The position numbers were made by a program, and so were the translations under genes. Below the pieces are notes generated by a model. The model made no database searches, was not told the origin of the DNA, and saw only the letters and a list, made by a program, of their open reading frames with translations. Shown piece by piece: positions 16,384 through 25,779 of a stretch of 39,598 nt of DNA (its first letter is position 1; every line of letters starts with the position of its first letter). Origin of the DNA: Bacteroidales bacterium UBA5342 (GTDB lineage: Bacteria > Bacteroidota > Bacteroidia > Bacteroidales > UBA5342). Where the stretch lies: NCBI GenBank assembly GCA_002408065.1, contig DHQI01000069.1, positions 1 through 39,598 of the forward strand. Direction: 5' to 3'.

Positions 16384-17088
16384 ATGAACGTACTTATAAC
16401 AGGGACCAGCTCAGGCATCGGTAATGGTCTGGCTAAAGAATATCTAAAAAGAGGAGCTCATGTGTGGGGTATTAGTCGCCACCAACCGTTAAATCTAATG
16501 ACCGAGAATTACCATCACCTGGAGCTTGATTTGTGCGATTATGAAAAGGGGGAGAAGCTACTGCCTTCTTTTTTGTCTGCAGTAAATCATTTTGACATAG
16601 TCATTTTGAATGCTGGTGTGTTAGGCGACATCAAATGGATGAAAGAAATACCTTTAGAAGCTATGAAACAGGTAATGGAGGTCAATGTTTGGAGTAATAA
16701 ATTTTTACTGGATTGGCTTTTTGCTGCCAATAAAAGCATCACACAAGTGCTTGGTATCTCTTCAGGTGCCTCATTGCGCAGCACACCAGGATGGGGGGCC
16801 TACTCCTTATCCAAGGCTGGTCTTAATATGCTGATGAACATATATGCTAAGGAGCAGAGCCAGACTCACTTTACGGCTTTCGCACCAGGCCTTGTCGACA
16901 CCAAGATACAAGACCACATATGGAGCATCAAAGAGGTGGATAAATACCCTACCATCAAACGCATACAAGATGCCCGCTATACCAACACTATGCCGACACC
17001 TGATATTGCTGCTCCTATGCTCATTGAAGGCTTTGAGAAATGTTTACGCTTAGACAATGGTAGCTTTATAGATGTACGGAATATGTAG
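16384..17088 (+). CDS. Short-chain dehydrogenase/reductase (SDR) family oxidoreductase
   Basis: This classical SDR of 234 residues has the cofactor motif TGTSSGIG (residues 6-13), NAG at 76-78, catalytic S126/S127 (GISSGAS), Y140 and K144 (YSLSK), and N101 (EVNVWS). It is cytoplasmic and should use NAD(P)H to reduce or oxidise a carbonyl or alcohol; the substrate is not predictable. It is alone on its strand, between a divergent and a convergent gene. The ATG at 16384 starts directly with the first beta strand, so the start is secure. Confidence 0.93.
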   Translation: MNVLITGTSSGIGNGLAKEYLKRGAHVWGISRHQPLNLMTENYHHLELDLCDYEKGEKLLPSFLSAVNHFDIVILNAGVLGDIKWMKEIPLEAMKQVMEVNVWSNKFLLDWLFAANKSITQVLGISSGASLRSTPGWGAYSLSKAGLNMLMNIYAKEQSQTHFTAFAPGLVDTKIQDHIWSIKEVDKYPTIKRIQDARYTNTMPTPDIAAPMLIEGFEKCLRLDNGSFIDVRNM

Positions 17089-17143
17089 AAATTAAAGATC
17101 ATAGCATCAAAACCCCGGGCCTTTTCTATGCTTTTAGCGTGTT

Positions 17144-18337
17144 TTAGTTCAAATCCTCAAAGGCCTTAGCAATGCGTTCGAAAGCTTCTTGTATTAAGGG
17201 ACGTGGTGATGACAAACAAACACGCTCAAAACCGTCGCCCAGATCAGGGTCAAACATAGCACCTGATTCGAGCACGACATTAGCATCCTGATAAATGCGT
17301 TTCTTTATGTCTTCTGCAGTGATACCATAGCCTCTGAAATCCATCCAAAAGATGTAAGTACCTTCCGGCCTTACATATTTCACCTGAGGCATTTTTTCTT
17401 GTAAGAAAGACATCAACCAGTCAATGGTACCGTCAAAGTATATTTTAAGTTCTTCGAGCCACTCATCACATTGAGTATAAGCCGCAATGACAGCATTGAT
17501 AGTAAAAGGCGTTGGCATGGCAAAACCCAGGGTCTCCTGAAACTTCTGACGTAATACGGCGTTTTGAATCACGATATTACTGGCGTGAAGACCGGCCACA
17601 TTAAAGGTTTTATTAATCGCCGTACAGGTCACAATATGGTCGGTATTGTCGGTCGTTTTTACCATAGGTGTAAAGCTTGAATCCTGACGGATTAGATCAC
17701 CGTGTATCTCATCGGCTACAATCACGACATTATTCTCCGCACAAATCTCGGCCATTCGTTTAAGTTCTTCATTTGAGAATATGCGACCGGTCGGATTGTG
17801 TGGGTTACAAAGGATAAACAGCGTGTTCTCCTCTTTTTTGGCCAAGGCTTCAAATTCTTCCAGATTAACGAAATAATGCCCCGTTTCATCCTGTAACAAC
17901 TGGTTATTAGCTACCACACGCTTATGAGCTTCTATCTGACCGGTAAAAGGAGCATAAACAGGGCGCTGTATAATGACGCCGTCGCCTTCTTTAGTATAGG
18001 CACGTATCGCAATGCCCAAGGCAAAAACGGTTCCGGGAGTGTAGATGATTTCCTCTTTTTGAATAGACCAATGATGCTTATTTTCAAACCAAGAAATAAT
18101 GGCATCGTAGTAGTCTTGTCCCGGAAAAGAATAGCCATAAATGCGACGATCCGCCGTTTGGTGCATCGCGGCCTCAATGGCTGGTGCCACAGCAATGTCC
18201 ATATCCGCAGTAAACAGCGAAATGGTGTTTTCATCAAAATGGTCGGTGATTCCCCATTCTTTCAGTAAAGCGTGGCTGTCCCATTTAAAAGAATCTGTTC
18301 CTCTGCGTTTAATTATCTCGTCAAAATTGTATGTCAT
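17144..18337 (-). CDS. PatB/MalY-family PLP-dependent C-S lyase / aminotransferase
   Basis: This fold-type I PLP enzyme of 397 residues shows typical PatB/MalY openings (YNFDEIIKRRGTDSFKWD; FTADMDIAVAPAI), the cofactor-binding CNPHNPTGR, DEIHGDL and the Schiff-base lysine in TAINKTFNVAGLHASN (K243). The family cleaves cystathionine or cysteine (beta-lyase) and some members also act as regulators or aminotransferases. The reading frame extends 8 codons further to 18361, but the ATG at 18337 has a purine-rich ACAAGG upstream and lies downstream of a -7 box at 18359-18366. It is convergent with the SDR gene. Confidence 0.93.
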   Translation of the reverse strand: MTYNFDEIIKRRGTDSFKWDSHALLKEWGITDHFDENTISLFTADMDIAVAPAIEAAMHQTADRRIYGYSFPGQDYYDAIISWFENKHHWSIQKEEIIYTPGTVFALGIAIRAYTKEGDGVIIQRPVYAPFTGQIEAHKRVVANNQLLQDETGHYFVNLEEFEALAKKEENTLFILCNPHNPTGRIFSNEELKRMAEICAENNVVIVADEIHGDLIRQDSSFTPMVKTTDNTDHIVTCTAINKTFNVAGLHASNIVIQNAVLRQKFQETLGFAMPTPFTINAVIAAYTQCDEWLEELKIYFDGTIDWLMSFLQEKMPQVKYVRPEGTYIFWMDFRGYGITAEDIKKRIYQDANVVLESGAMFDPDLGDGFERVCLSSPRPLIQEAFERIAKAFEDLN

Positions 18338-18358
18338 CCTTGTATCTGTTTTAGGGTG

Positions 18359-18366
18359 CAAAAATA
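18359..18366 (-). promoter_or_regulatory. Probable -7 box of the patB-like gene
   Basis: Minus-strand TATTTTTG followed by CA matches TAnnTTTGCA. It overlaps the longer possible start codon at 18361, so a transcript made here would only contain the ATG at 18337. A weak TGTTAG lies at the -33 distance. Confidence 0.4.
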
Positions 18367-19378
18367 CTGTTATCCTGATTAGCTAACATGCTTCCGGGCG
18401 TAAAAATTCGACAAGTTTTGTTGCTTGACTATTGATGTGAAAACTGTTTATATGGCAATGTTACACTTTTTTTTTTGATACCAGATTTAAGCTTTGTAAA
18501 AGTCTTAAGTCTGTGCGAGCAACAGGAGTTTATTTTTTTCTGAACTTACCGGCTTAGGAATACACTTAGAATTTGTGATCGACAAAAAATACAGGTAGAG
18601 GTAGGAGAGGAGAATGTTATGTTAAATAGAACACCTGTTCTTGTTTTTTATTATTTGCGTGTAGAGTCCTAATGCTTAAGAAATATTCAATTCTCAGAGC
18701 CTTTAGAAAAAAGCGCCAAAATGACATCTTATAAGATATTTATAATTTTGCATTAAAATTTACATAGAAGTAGAGTAGGGGACACATAATTGCATTATGT
18801 AAACTAAAACTGATTAAAACGATCTGTTTACATCTGTAAAACATCAGGATTTTACATCCTTCATTTAAAAGACAAACGTCCGTGATTACATATTTACAAC
18901 ATCAAATATTAATTTAACACTTAGGCTTTAAAATGCGATATTACACAATATATAAGCATTTTAAACAATTCAACTAAAGTATTAAATTATGATAATGGGA
19001 ATAATTAAATATTTTCGTATAAATTCACCAAAATAAATATTAATAAAAATCTTATTATACTATATTACAGGTATTAATAAATTATACATAAAGTATTACT
19101 ATATATCCATTTCGCTATTAAACCTCCTGTTGGTTTTTTGTTTACAATTGAACAATTTATAATCATACAACAATTCTCGTATATTGTAAATTTGTAGTGT
19201 GCAAAGTAAATTATGCATTTGTAAATATTCAACTATTTAATGCTATTTATTTGTTCTTGATATACAGGTTATGTCCAATCAGAAAGACTGCAATTATGGC
19301 AGATATTTACAACAAGCTAAAGCGTCTGACAATTCAATATTTTAGAAACATTTGAACATCTTACTTAAAAAATTGATT
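18367..19378 (+). promoter_or_regulatory. 1 kb AT-rich noncoding region with clustered TTTACA/TGTAAA hexamers
   Basis: No plausible gene is visible. The hexamer TTTACA or its complement occurs at 18495, 18759, 18798, 18827, 18835, 18851, 18893, 19141, 19185, 19220 and 19306. Six copies fall within 140 bases, and 18827-18840 forms the palindrome TTTACATCTGTAAA. The region ends at a small XRE-type regulator gene, so these may be operator sites, for itself or for the divergent patB-like gene. A TAAATTTG box at 19187-19194 may be a -7 element. An unannotated small RNA is also possible. Confidence 0.45.
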
Positions 19379-19756
19379 ATGGAAATAAATGATCGTTTAA
19401 CTCAAATAATGACATCAAAGCAATTGAGCTCCTCTGCTTTTGCTGATTTTTTAGAGATACAGCGCTCTAATATGTCCCATTATTTAAGTGGCCGTAATAA
19501 GCCCGGCGTAGAAATACTTCAAAAGATTCTGACTAAAATGCCGGACATAAATGCCGACTGGTTAATGATGGGAAGAGGTGAAATGTCCAAGATTGAGCAT
19601 CCTGATATTTTTGGAGAGTACAGTCGGCAGCAACCTGCACCGCAAGCTCAGGCGCCTGTTCTTAAAAAAGTGGTTCTAAACCGAAAAATAGAACGTATAA
19701 CAGTGTATTTTGATGACGGAACATTCCAGGAATTCTATTCTGATAGCAAAAAATAG
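19379..19756 (+). CDS. XRE-type helix-turn-helix regulator
   Basis: The protein has 125 residues. A lambda-repressor-like HTH (LTQIMTSKQLSSSAFADFLE, then IQRSNMSHYLSGRNKPGVEI) fills the first 50 residues. It continues through LQKILTKMPDINADWLMMGRGEMS, an ending common to this Bacteroidota family. The C-terminal part has a proline/glutamine-rich linker and a short strand-rich tail (ERITVYFDDGTFQEFY). The frame extends upstream to a TTG at 19352, but the ATG at 19379 is preferred. It probably regulates its own AT-rich upstream region. The following prenyltransferase gene starts 37 bases later. Confidence 0.88.
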   Translation: MEINDRLTQIMTSKQLSSSAFADFLEIQRSNMSHYLSGRNKPGVEILQKILTKMPDINADWLMMGRGEMSKIEHPDIFGEYSRQQPAPQAQAPVLKKVVLNRKIERITVYFDDGTFQEFYSDSKK

Positions 19757-19793
19757 ACGATATTTGTAGAGAATTTATTACACCCATTTATTT

Positions 19794-20741
19794 ATGCTTA
19801 AATTCTTGAAACTTATAAGGCTTGAAAATGTCGTTATGGTGCTTGTAACGCAGCTTTTGATGTCGTATGCTGTGATAGCTCCTATTTTAAAAGTAAATGG
19901 CCTGGAAAGCGCAACACCAGCCTTATCCACGCTTCTTATTATTCTGGGCACTGCGCTTATCACAATGGGAGGCTATGTGATAAACGATTATTTTGACACC
20001 CGCATCGACGAGATTAACAAACCCCATAAAGTAATTATTGGTAAAGCTATTTCGCGCCATAAGGCCATGTCACTGCATCAGATACTCACCGGTATTGGAG
20101 TGTTGTGTGGCCTCTTTGTATCTTACCAAACACGTTCTGTTACCATTGCTCTAATATATATTATGATTCCAGGCTTGCTTTGGTTTTATTCTTCCAGTTA
20201 TAAACGTCAGTTTTTTATTGGAAATGTTATTGTAGGACTTATAACCGGTTTTGTTCCTATGATAATGGCTTTGGTAGAGGTAGCTTATCAGGTCCACATA
20301 TACGGTGATATACTAAAGACCACCGGCGTAGTAGCCGACATCTACCTTTGGGTTGGCTTTTTTAGCCTGTTTGCTTTTGCCTTAAACGTACTAAGAGAAA
20401 TGGTAAAAGACCTGCAGGACGAAGAAGGAGATCGCGAAATGGAGTGCCGTACAGTGCCCATTGTACTGGGGAACAATTGGGCAAAAGTGATCATTACTTT
20501 ATTCACAGGCCTATTGTTGACAGCCATTGTTTTTCTGATTGTCAAACAACTTACTTTTGCAGAAACGGTGGTTCTCAAAAACTTCCTGCTTTATGGCGTC
20601 TGTGCTCCACTTTTTTTCTTCGTATTAATGCTATTTAGAGCCAAGATACCCCAAGATTATGCCACCACACAGAAGGTACTTAAGGCGATAATGCTAGCCG
20701 GCATTATATTTTCTTTAGTATTTCTCTATACCGTAGCTTAG
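19794..20741 (+). CDS. UbiA-family prenyltransferase
   Basis: About nine transmembrane segments are visible over 315 residues. The first aspartate-rich motif is N64-D65-x2-D68-x3-D72 (NDYFDTRIDEINKP), and the second is at about 206-213 (DLQDEEGDREMECRTVP). Both bind the magnesium-diphosphate of the prenyl donor. In Bacteroidota this branch is usually annotated as geranylgeranylglycerol-phosphate geranylgeranyltransferase-like; menaquinone or other quinone prenylation is an alternative. It is an integral inner-membrane protein. It is transcribed with the upstream regulator and close to the YigZ gene. Confidence 0.92.
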   Translation: MLKFLKLIRLENVVMVLVTQLLMSYAVIAPILKVNGLESATPALSTLLIILGTALITMGGYVINDYFDTRIDEINKPHKVIIGKAISRHKAMSLHQILTGIGVLCGLFVSYQTRSVTIALIYIMIPGLLWFYSSSYKRQFFIGNVIVGLITGFVPMIMALVEVAYQVHIYGDILKTTGVVADIYLWVGFFSLFAFALNVLREMVKDLQDEEGDREMECRTVPIVLGNNWAKVIITLFTGLLLTAIVFLIVKQLTFAETVVLKNFLLYGVCAPLFFFVLMLFRAKIPQDYATTQKVLKAIMLAGIIFSLVFLYTVA

Positions 20742-20898
20742 AGGAGCAAACACATCATAGCATCTTGAAATTAGAGTAGAACAAATAGTTTTGTTTTAAT
20801 TGAACATATCAAAATCCGGTTTTAGAATGATAAGGAAACTGATTTAGAATTGTAAACACCTGAATAATAGGCGCTAAATTGATTTTCAGAACAAATAT

Positions 20899-21516
20899 AT
20901 GAAAGACAGTTACAACACGATAAAATCAGAAGCTGAGGGCCTTTATAAAGAAAAAGGCAGCAAGTTTCTGGCATTTTCTTTTCCCGTAAAAACAGAAGAC
21001 GAAATAAAAGAAACCTTGGAACGCTTCCACAAAGATTACCACAATGCACGCCACATTTGCTACGCCTATAAGCTTGGATATGACGACAATTCGCCTTTTA
21101 GAATGAATGATGATGGCGAACCTTCGGGAACAGCTGGCAAACCGATTTATGGACAAATATTATCTCACGAACTCACTGATGTGCTTATTATTATAGTGCG
21201 TTACTTCGGAGGTACAAAACTGGGGGTGAGCGGCTTAATAAATGCTTATAAAACAGCAGCTCAAGAAGCTATTGAAGCCAGCGCGATTATCCAACGAATC
21301 AGAACCCGGCCATTAACTGTGAAATACGATTTTAGTCTGACAAATGAAGCTATGCGCATTGTAAAAGACTATGATTTAGAGCTCATAAAACAAGAATACG
21401 ATACCGCATGTCATCTGACCGTAGCTATACGTTTAAATGACTATGACCGTGCTAAAGATGTTTTTGATAAAGTCTACGGTATAGAAATCGAAGAACAACA
21501 AGCTGAAGAATCATAA
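20899..21516 (+). CDS. yigZ: YigZ/IMPACT-family protein
   Basis: The signature sequences MNDDGEPSGTAGKPIYG and IIVRYFGGTKLGVSGLINAY define the UPF0029/IMPACT N-terminal domain. The C-terminal YigZ-specific ferredoxin-like domain (about 130-200) carries RTRPLTVKYDFSLTNEAMR. Length 205 is normal. The family is implicated in translation-linked stress regulation in eukaryotes (IMPACT); the bacterial function is unsettled. It is cytoplasmic. About 68 bases separate it from the cysteine-cluster gene downstream. Confidence 0.93.
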   Translation: MKDSYNTIKSEAEGLYKEKGSKFLAFSFPVKTEDEIKETLERFHKDYHNARHICYAYKLGYDDNSPFRMNDDGEPSGTAGKPIYGQILSHELTDVLIIIVRYFGGTKLGVSGLINAYKTAAQEAIEASAIIQRIRTRPLTVKYDFSLTNEAMRIVKDYDLELIKQEYDTACHLTVAIRLNDYDRAKDVFDKVYGIEIEEQQAEES

Positions 21517-21583
21517 TTTATAAAGAAAAACAGAAAGCTTTACCCGCAAATCATTATTGATTTGCTCTAATTTTGATTGTATT

Positions 21584-21847
21584 ATGGAATGTCGTAAAAA
21601 CTGTGCAGCTTGCTGTATAGCGCTAAGCATATCAAGTCCGATACCAGGAATGCCTGATGGCAAGCCAGCCGGAGTGCCATGTATTCATTTAGATGAAGAA
21701 TGGCGTTGTAAGATATTCGGACACCCTGACAGACCTCAGACCTGTATCAATTTTAAAGCTGAAAAGCAATTTTGTGGAGAATCACAAGAAGAAGCCTTAA
21801 GCATACTAAGTGCACTTGAAAATGAGGTTCAGAAAAGCACTCCGTAA
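21584..21847 (+). CDS. YkgJ-type cysteine-cluster protein (zinc or Fe-S binding)
   Basis: This 87-residue protein begins MECRKNCAACC, matching the CxxCxxxCC-type cluster (C3, C7, C10, C11). It continues with GVPCIHLDEEWRCKIFGHP, then QTCINFKAEKQFCG, giving the spaced cysteines expected for UPF0153/YkgJ proteins. The frame opens earlier at a TTG (21557), but the ATG at 21584 gives the canonical family start. Metal identity is unproven: zinc or an Fe-S cluster. It follows yigZ on the same strand. Confidence 0.85.
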   Translation: MECRKNCAACCIALSISSPIPGMPDGKPAGVPCIHLDEEWRCKIFGHPDRPQTCINFKAEKQFCGESQEEALSILSALENEVQKSTP

Positions 21848-22349
21848 CATAGCAGTTTAAGCTGCTGAGAATTTAATATTACTCCATAACACCTAATTAG
21901 ACGATGAATGCTGTCTCAATTTAGGCGATAAAAAAGCAGCGCATTCCATTTAAGTTTCCCCAACGAAAAGCCTGTAATACCAATTAAGAATTAAGCCGCT
22001 TAGAATAGAATATCTCTGCAGGAAAGTATACTTATGCAGAAATATCTCAATCTGTGACTCAATCTTATCCCGAACTCAGGTTAATAACCACCGGGACGAT
22101 AGAGAATATCAATCTTGTGCTTAAAAACGCTGCTTATTATACTGTGATGTTTTTCCTTTCTTTTTTTGGGTTTCGTTTTTTCTTCTTTCCAGAAAAAATT
22201 AGTTCTTTCTTTCATTAAAAATTTAAATATTGGTTGATACTGGTTGAAATACAAAATTAATAAGATTCGCACAGTAATACCAATATAGAGACAATTTTTC
22301 TTACAATAAATATTCCTATAATTTACGTTATGTAAAATAGGATATTCAA
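21848..22349. other. Intergenic region with no supported gene
   Basis: This 500-base gap contains no supported gene. One 63-codon frame (22081-22272, minus) is low-complexity lysine/glutamate-rich and unconvincing. The 11-mer GTAATACCAAT occurs at 21974 and again at 22274, exactly 300 bases apart, in the same orientation. It may mark the edges of a decayed element. Confidence 0.4.
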
Positions 22350-22380
22350 AAGAAAAGGGAACAATATTTTGCTCCCTTTA
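22350..22380 (-). terminator. Terminator of the TPR gene
   Basis: On the minus strand AAAGGGA pairs with TCCCTTT around a 12-base loop and is followed by TCTTTT. It starts about 20 bases after the stop codon of the TPR protein. Confidence 0.75.
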
Positions 22381-22400
22381 CTCTATTCGATGTTAAATGC

Positions 22401-23603
22401 TTATTCTAAAGATTTAATCTTTGTTTGCAAAGCATCATATTTTTTTTGTATTTCCGGATCATCACTCAATCGGTAATATACAGGACGCAAAGCTTTAAGT
22501 GTTTCCAGATCGTCAGGTTTTTCAGCCAGGCAAGCTTCAAAATATGGTACACATACTTTGAACTCTTCTTTTGCTGCTTCTGCCATTTTCTGAGATTTTT
22601 TCATATCCATCTCATCATTAGCTTTATTAGCTGATTCTACCGCTTTGTTATAGAAAATAACCGCCAAGTTGTAGTTAGCATTATAACGTTCTTCATCTGT
22701 AGCAGCTGTCTCCAAGGCTTTGTTGTAAGCTTCAATAGCTTTCTCAGTCTCTTTAGACTGATCGTGGAAAGTCCCTTTTGTAAACCAGAAAGAAGAGTTT
22801 TCAGGATCGCTCTCCAAGGCTAAAGTGATATACTTCATACCTTCCTCTAAGTCGTTGGTGTTGATATAGAAAATCACTAATTCGCGAAGAAAAGTAGCCT
22901 CATCTGGATGTTTTGCGAAACCGTCTTTCAGGATTTCTACCATTTTTACCGTGTCTTCTGCTTCTTTGTATTGCAGGTACATCACTGTGTGAGGTGTTGC
23001 TTCACCATAGTTATACTCAATACACTGTAGCATATATTCCTGAGTTTTAGGCTTGTTTTCGCTATAATATGCACAAATAGCCGTATTAAAAAGAATCGCT
23101 GTATCTAAAGGTGCTACAGCCCCCTCTTCCAAAGTAGACGGCATCTGGTCGATAGCCAACACTTTTTCGAAAGCACTCATAGCCGCTTCATAATCTTTAG
23201 CATTATAGGCATTAGCACCGGCATTTTGAAAATCGATACGAAGCATGACCAAGTCTTTCTTGATTTCTTCCTTAAATTTACCAATGCCTTTACCTTTAGC
23301 ATTGCCTTTCAGATCCAGCTCTTCAGCTTTTTTCAAAGCATCGAAGGCGGTAAAAAGACTCGCTACATCAGAGTTATCCTTATTGTATTTAGCACGGTAA
23401 ACGCGTGATTTAACCGTGTAAGTTTTAGGGTAAGCTGATGTTTTCTCGTTTTTTTCGGCCTCTAGAATCTTAGCTTCTGCCTTTTCCAGATCCGGCTTTT
23501 CCAGTGTTAATTCATAATCAGCGGAGCTTACATTACCTTTCTGTGCCGAAAGCGTAAAAGCAAAGGCTAATAATGCAATAACAGTTGTGATTCTTGTTTT
23601 CAT
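22401..23603 (-). CDS. Secreted tetratricopeptide-repeat protein
   Basis: A signal peptide (MKTRITTVIALLAFAFTLSAQ) precedes about six TPR-like helix pairs. Clear units are AKDYEAAMSAFEKVLAI, NTNDLEEGMKYITLALESDP and ETEKAIEAYNKALETA. The family provides protein-protein interaction surfaces in the periplasm. No enzymatic motif is visible. It is followed by a terminator, so it is probably monocistronic or the last gene after the YjjG-type gene upstream, which ends 77 bases before its start. Confidence 0.88.
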   Translation of the reverse strand: MKTRITTVIALLAFAFTLSAQKGNVSSADYELTLEKPDLEKAEAKILEAEKNEKTSAYPKTYTVKSRVYRAKYNKDNSDVASLFTAFDALKKAEELDLKGNAKGKGIGKFKEEIKKDLVMLRIDFQNAGANAYNAKDYEAAMSAFEKVLAIDQMPSTLEEGAVAPLDTAILFNTAICAYYSENKPKTQEYMLQCIEYNYGEATPHTVMYLQYKEAEDTVKMVEILKDGFAKHPDEATFLRELVIFYINTNDLEEGMKYITLALESDPENSSFWFTKGTFHDQSKETEKAIEAYNKALETAATDEERYNANYNLAVIFYNKAVESANKANDEMDMKKSQKMAEAAKEEFKVCVPYFEACLAEKPDDLETLKALRPVYYRLSDDPEIQKKYDALQTKIKSLE

Positions 23604-23680
23604 CGTATAAAAAATAATTGGGTTTGTAATATATTATATCTCTAATTGGTTTTAGTCAACAAAAGTATAGTTTTTTTATA

Positions 23681-24379
23681 TTATTCTAAAACACTCAATA
23701 GCTCATTTAACTTAAAAATGGTTTTTACTTCATTTTTGCGGGGCTGATGACCATTATACGAGAAGTAAACGGCATCTATACCAAAGTTAATGGCTCCCTC
23801 TACATCGCACTCCCAGTTGTCCCCTATCACCAAACTCTCGCTTTTGCGTGCATTAACCTGTTTCAGAGCATGTTCAAAAAAACGACGGTGGGGTTTTTGT
23901 GTCTTAATTTCCTCCGAAAGCGTAATACCTTTAAAATAAGGACGCAACCCGGTATTTTCCAGTTTGCGATACTGCGCTTCCACAAAACCGTTGGACACAA
24001 TGTGCAATTCATAATTCTCAAATAACTCCTCTATCAGCTCTTTGGCACCTTCTACTAAAGTATTGTTGTCCGTACAGCCGTTGACAAACTGTTCACCCAT
24101 AAACCGTGCCAAACTCTCATCATCGATATTTTTGGCCAGTAAAGTCTCTCGAAAACGGCCATATTTAACGTCGTCTTTTGTTATCTTATGATCCTTATAT
24201 TCAGACCACAAACGTTCATTTATAGGTTCGTAGATAGTCAGGAAGTCTTCGTATGAGGGAAAAGCACTATTTTGCAACAAATCATTGTATAATTGGCGTA
24301 ACATAATTTTTTGTGAAGCACCAAAATCAAACAATGTATTGTCCAAATCAAAAAATAAGTGTTTATATTTTCGTTTCAT
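23681..24379 (-). CDS. YjjG-family noncanonical pyrimidine nucleotidase (HAD superfamily)
   Basis: Motif I is FFDLDNTLFD (D11, D13), motif II is S129 in HIVSNGF, motif III is K162 in TQKPHRRFF, and motif IV is VIGDNWECDVEGA (D187, D192). The cap domain is helical (about 20-110). At 232 residues it matches YjjG, which hydrolyses noncanonical and some canonical nucleoside monophosphates to sanitise pools. It is cytoplasmic. The upstream gap on its 5-prime side is shared with the divergent glycosyltransferase. Confidence 0.92.
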   Translation of the reverse strand: MKRKYKHLFFDLDNTLFDFGASQKIMLRQLYNDLLQNSAFPSYEDFLTIYEPINERLWSEYKDHKITKDDVKYGRFRETLLAKNIDDESLARFMGEQFVNGCTDNNTLVEGAKELIEELFENYELHIVSNGFVEAQYRKLENTGLRPYFKGITLSEEIKTQKPHRRFFEHALKQVNARKSESLVIGDNWECDVEGAINFGIDAVYFSYNGHQPRKNEVKTIFKLNELLSVLE

Positions 24380-24624
24380 ATCATAATAGTACTTTTGTAT
24401 TTATATAACATTAATAACAAGGCATTTAAATAAAACAAACATCACATTACGTGGCTTTCTTAATGTAAAAACTATTCGTGCAATATAACATTGCAAAAAA
24501 GTTCAACTCAGCTTTTAGTATTTTATAAGTAACACTATTATCAACGTTTTTTCTACAAGTTATTAAATGAAGGGTCAAATATAGCCCATATTTTCTCATA
24601 TTTGTCTCAAATATCGTTGCAATT

Positions 24625-25779
24625 ATGTTAGAATTAATACAGGGCTTATCCGTTTTAGAATTAATCATTTGGAGCTTGCTTGCCGTTCTGTTTTTTTATC
24701 AATTTTTTTACCAGCTTATATCTTACCGTAAGCTATTGTTTTTTAAACACAAAGAAGATATACAACAACAGGCTATTAACAGTCTCCCTCCTGTTTCAGT
24801 CATTATTTGTGCCAGGAATGAAGCCCCTAATCTACGTCAATTTCTACCTCAGTTACTGGAACAAAAGTATCCGGAATTTCAAGTCGTGGTCGTTAATGAT
24901 TGTTCTGAAGATAACAGCGAACAAGTATTGGAGGATTATCGCACACAATACTCACACCTTTATGTCACGCATATAAAAAGCGACCCCATCTATCGTCATG
25001 GTAAGAAACTGGCGGTCACCTTAGGGATAAAAGCGGCTAAATATGAACATTTGGTCTTTACTGATGCCGATTGTTACCCTACTTCAGACACTTGGTTACA
25101 AAGTATGGCCGGGCATTATAATAAGGATAAAAAAATCATTCTGGGGGTGAGTCCTTACGAAAAGAGTAAAGGCTTATTGGGACAAGTGATTGCCTACGAA
25201 ACCTTACAAACAGCTGTAGCATATATCTCCAGTGCATTGCGTCAGCGAGCCTATATGGGTGTAGGACGCAATATGGCCTATACCAAAAGTGTATTTTATG
25301 ATAATAACGGTTTTTCGGGACACACTCACCTTCTCTCGGGCGATGATGACCTTTTTGTAAATAAAGCCGCAACAGAAAATAATGTAGCCGTTGAATTCAG
25401 CGCAGCATCTATAATGAAATCAATGCCGGAAACGCGTTGGAGTGAGTTTCTAAAGCAAAAACGCCGCCATCTCACCACAGGAAAATTATATAAAAAGAAG
25501 CAAAAAATACGATTCGGCATAGAAACAGTGCAAGGTTTTATGTTTTATTGTACCTTTATCACCTTATTAGCTTTAGGCTCATTTCCACTTATTGTAGGAG
25601 CTGTATTCTTGTTACGTTTTCTTCTCAGCAGCACGTTTAGAACTATTGCTGCTAAAAAGATGAATTTTGAACAAGCTTTCTTTTTCCAGAGCCTTTGGTT
25701 AGATATTTTGGTGCCTATGATTCGCACCAGTATAGTGATTGTTAATACCATAAAACCTCAAAAGTTTACATGGCGCTAG
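24625..25779 (+). CDS. Membrane glycosyltransferase family 2 protein
   Basis: One N-terminal transmembrane segment (about 10-35) is followed by a GT-A domain: VSVIICARNEAPNLRQFLPQ, VVNDCSEDNSEQ, then the metal-binding DAD at 147-149 (FTDADCYPTSDTW). Later come SGDDDLFVN and the acceptor-site QKRRHL, a variant of QxxRW. Two C-terminal hydrophobic segments complete a processive or membrane-bound GT2 architecture. The end overlaps the start of the ECF sigma factor gene by 10 bases, so the two are translationally coupled. Acceptor and sugar donor are unknown. Confidence 0.92.
   Translation: MLELIQGLSVLELIIWSLLAVLFFYQFFYQLISYRKLLFFKHKEDIQQQAINSLPPVSVIICARNEAPNLRQFLPQLLEQKYPEFQVVVVNDCSEDNSEQVLEDYRTQYSHLYVTHIKSDPIYRHGKKLAVTLGIKAAKYEHLVFTDADCYPTSDTWLQSMAGHYNKDKKIILGVSPYEKSKGLLGQVIAYETLQTAVAYISSALRQRAYMGVGRNMAYTKSVFYDNNGFSGHTHLLSGDDDLFVNKAATENNVAVEFSAASIMKSMPETRWSEFLKQKRRHLTTGKLYKKKQKIRFGIETVQGFMFYCTFITLLALGSFPLIVGAVFLLRFLLSSTFRTIAAKKMNFEQAFFFQSLWLDILVPMIRTSIVIVNTIKPQKFTWR

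Noticed and set aside
17136..17160. T-loop-like GTTCAAATCC resembling a tRNA
   Set aside because: It lies at the end of the patB-like coding region, and no cloverleaf arms can be found around it.
22081..22272. 63-codon minus-strand frame between the cysteine-cluster and TPR genes
   Set aside because: It is low-complexity lysine/glutamate-rich, with no family resemblance and no supporting start context.
24391..24400. TACTTTTGTA as a promoter for the glycosyltransferase gene
   Set aside because: It is over 220 bases from that start, lacks a spaced TTTG box, and is a near-palindrome that can be read either way.
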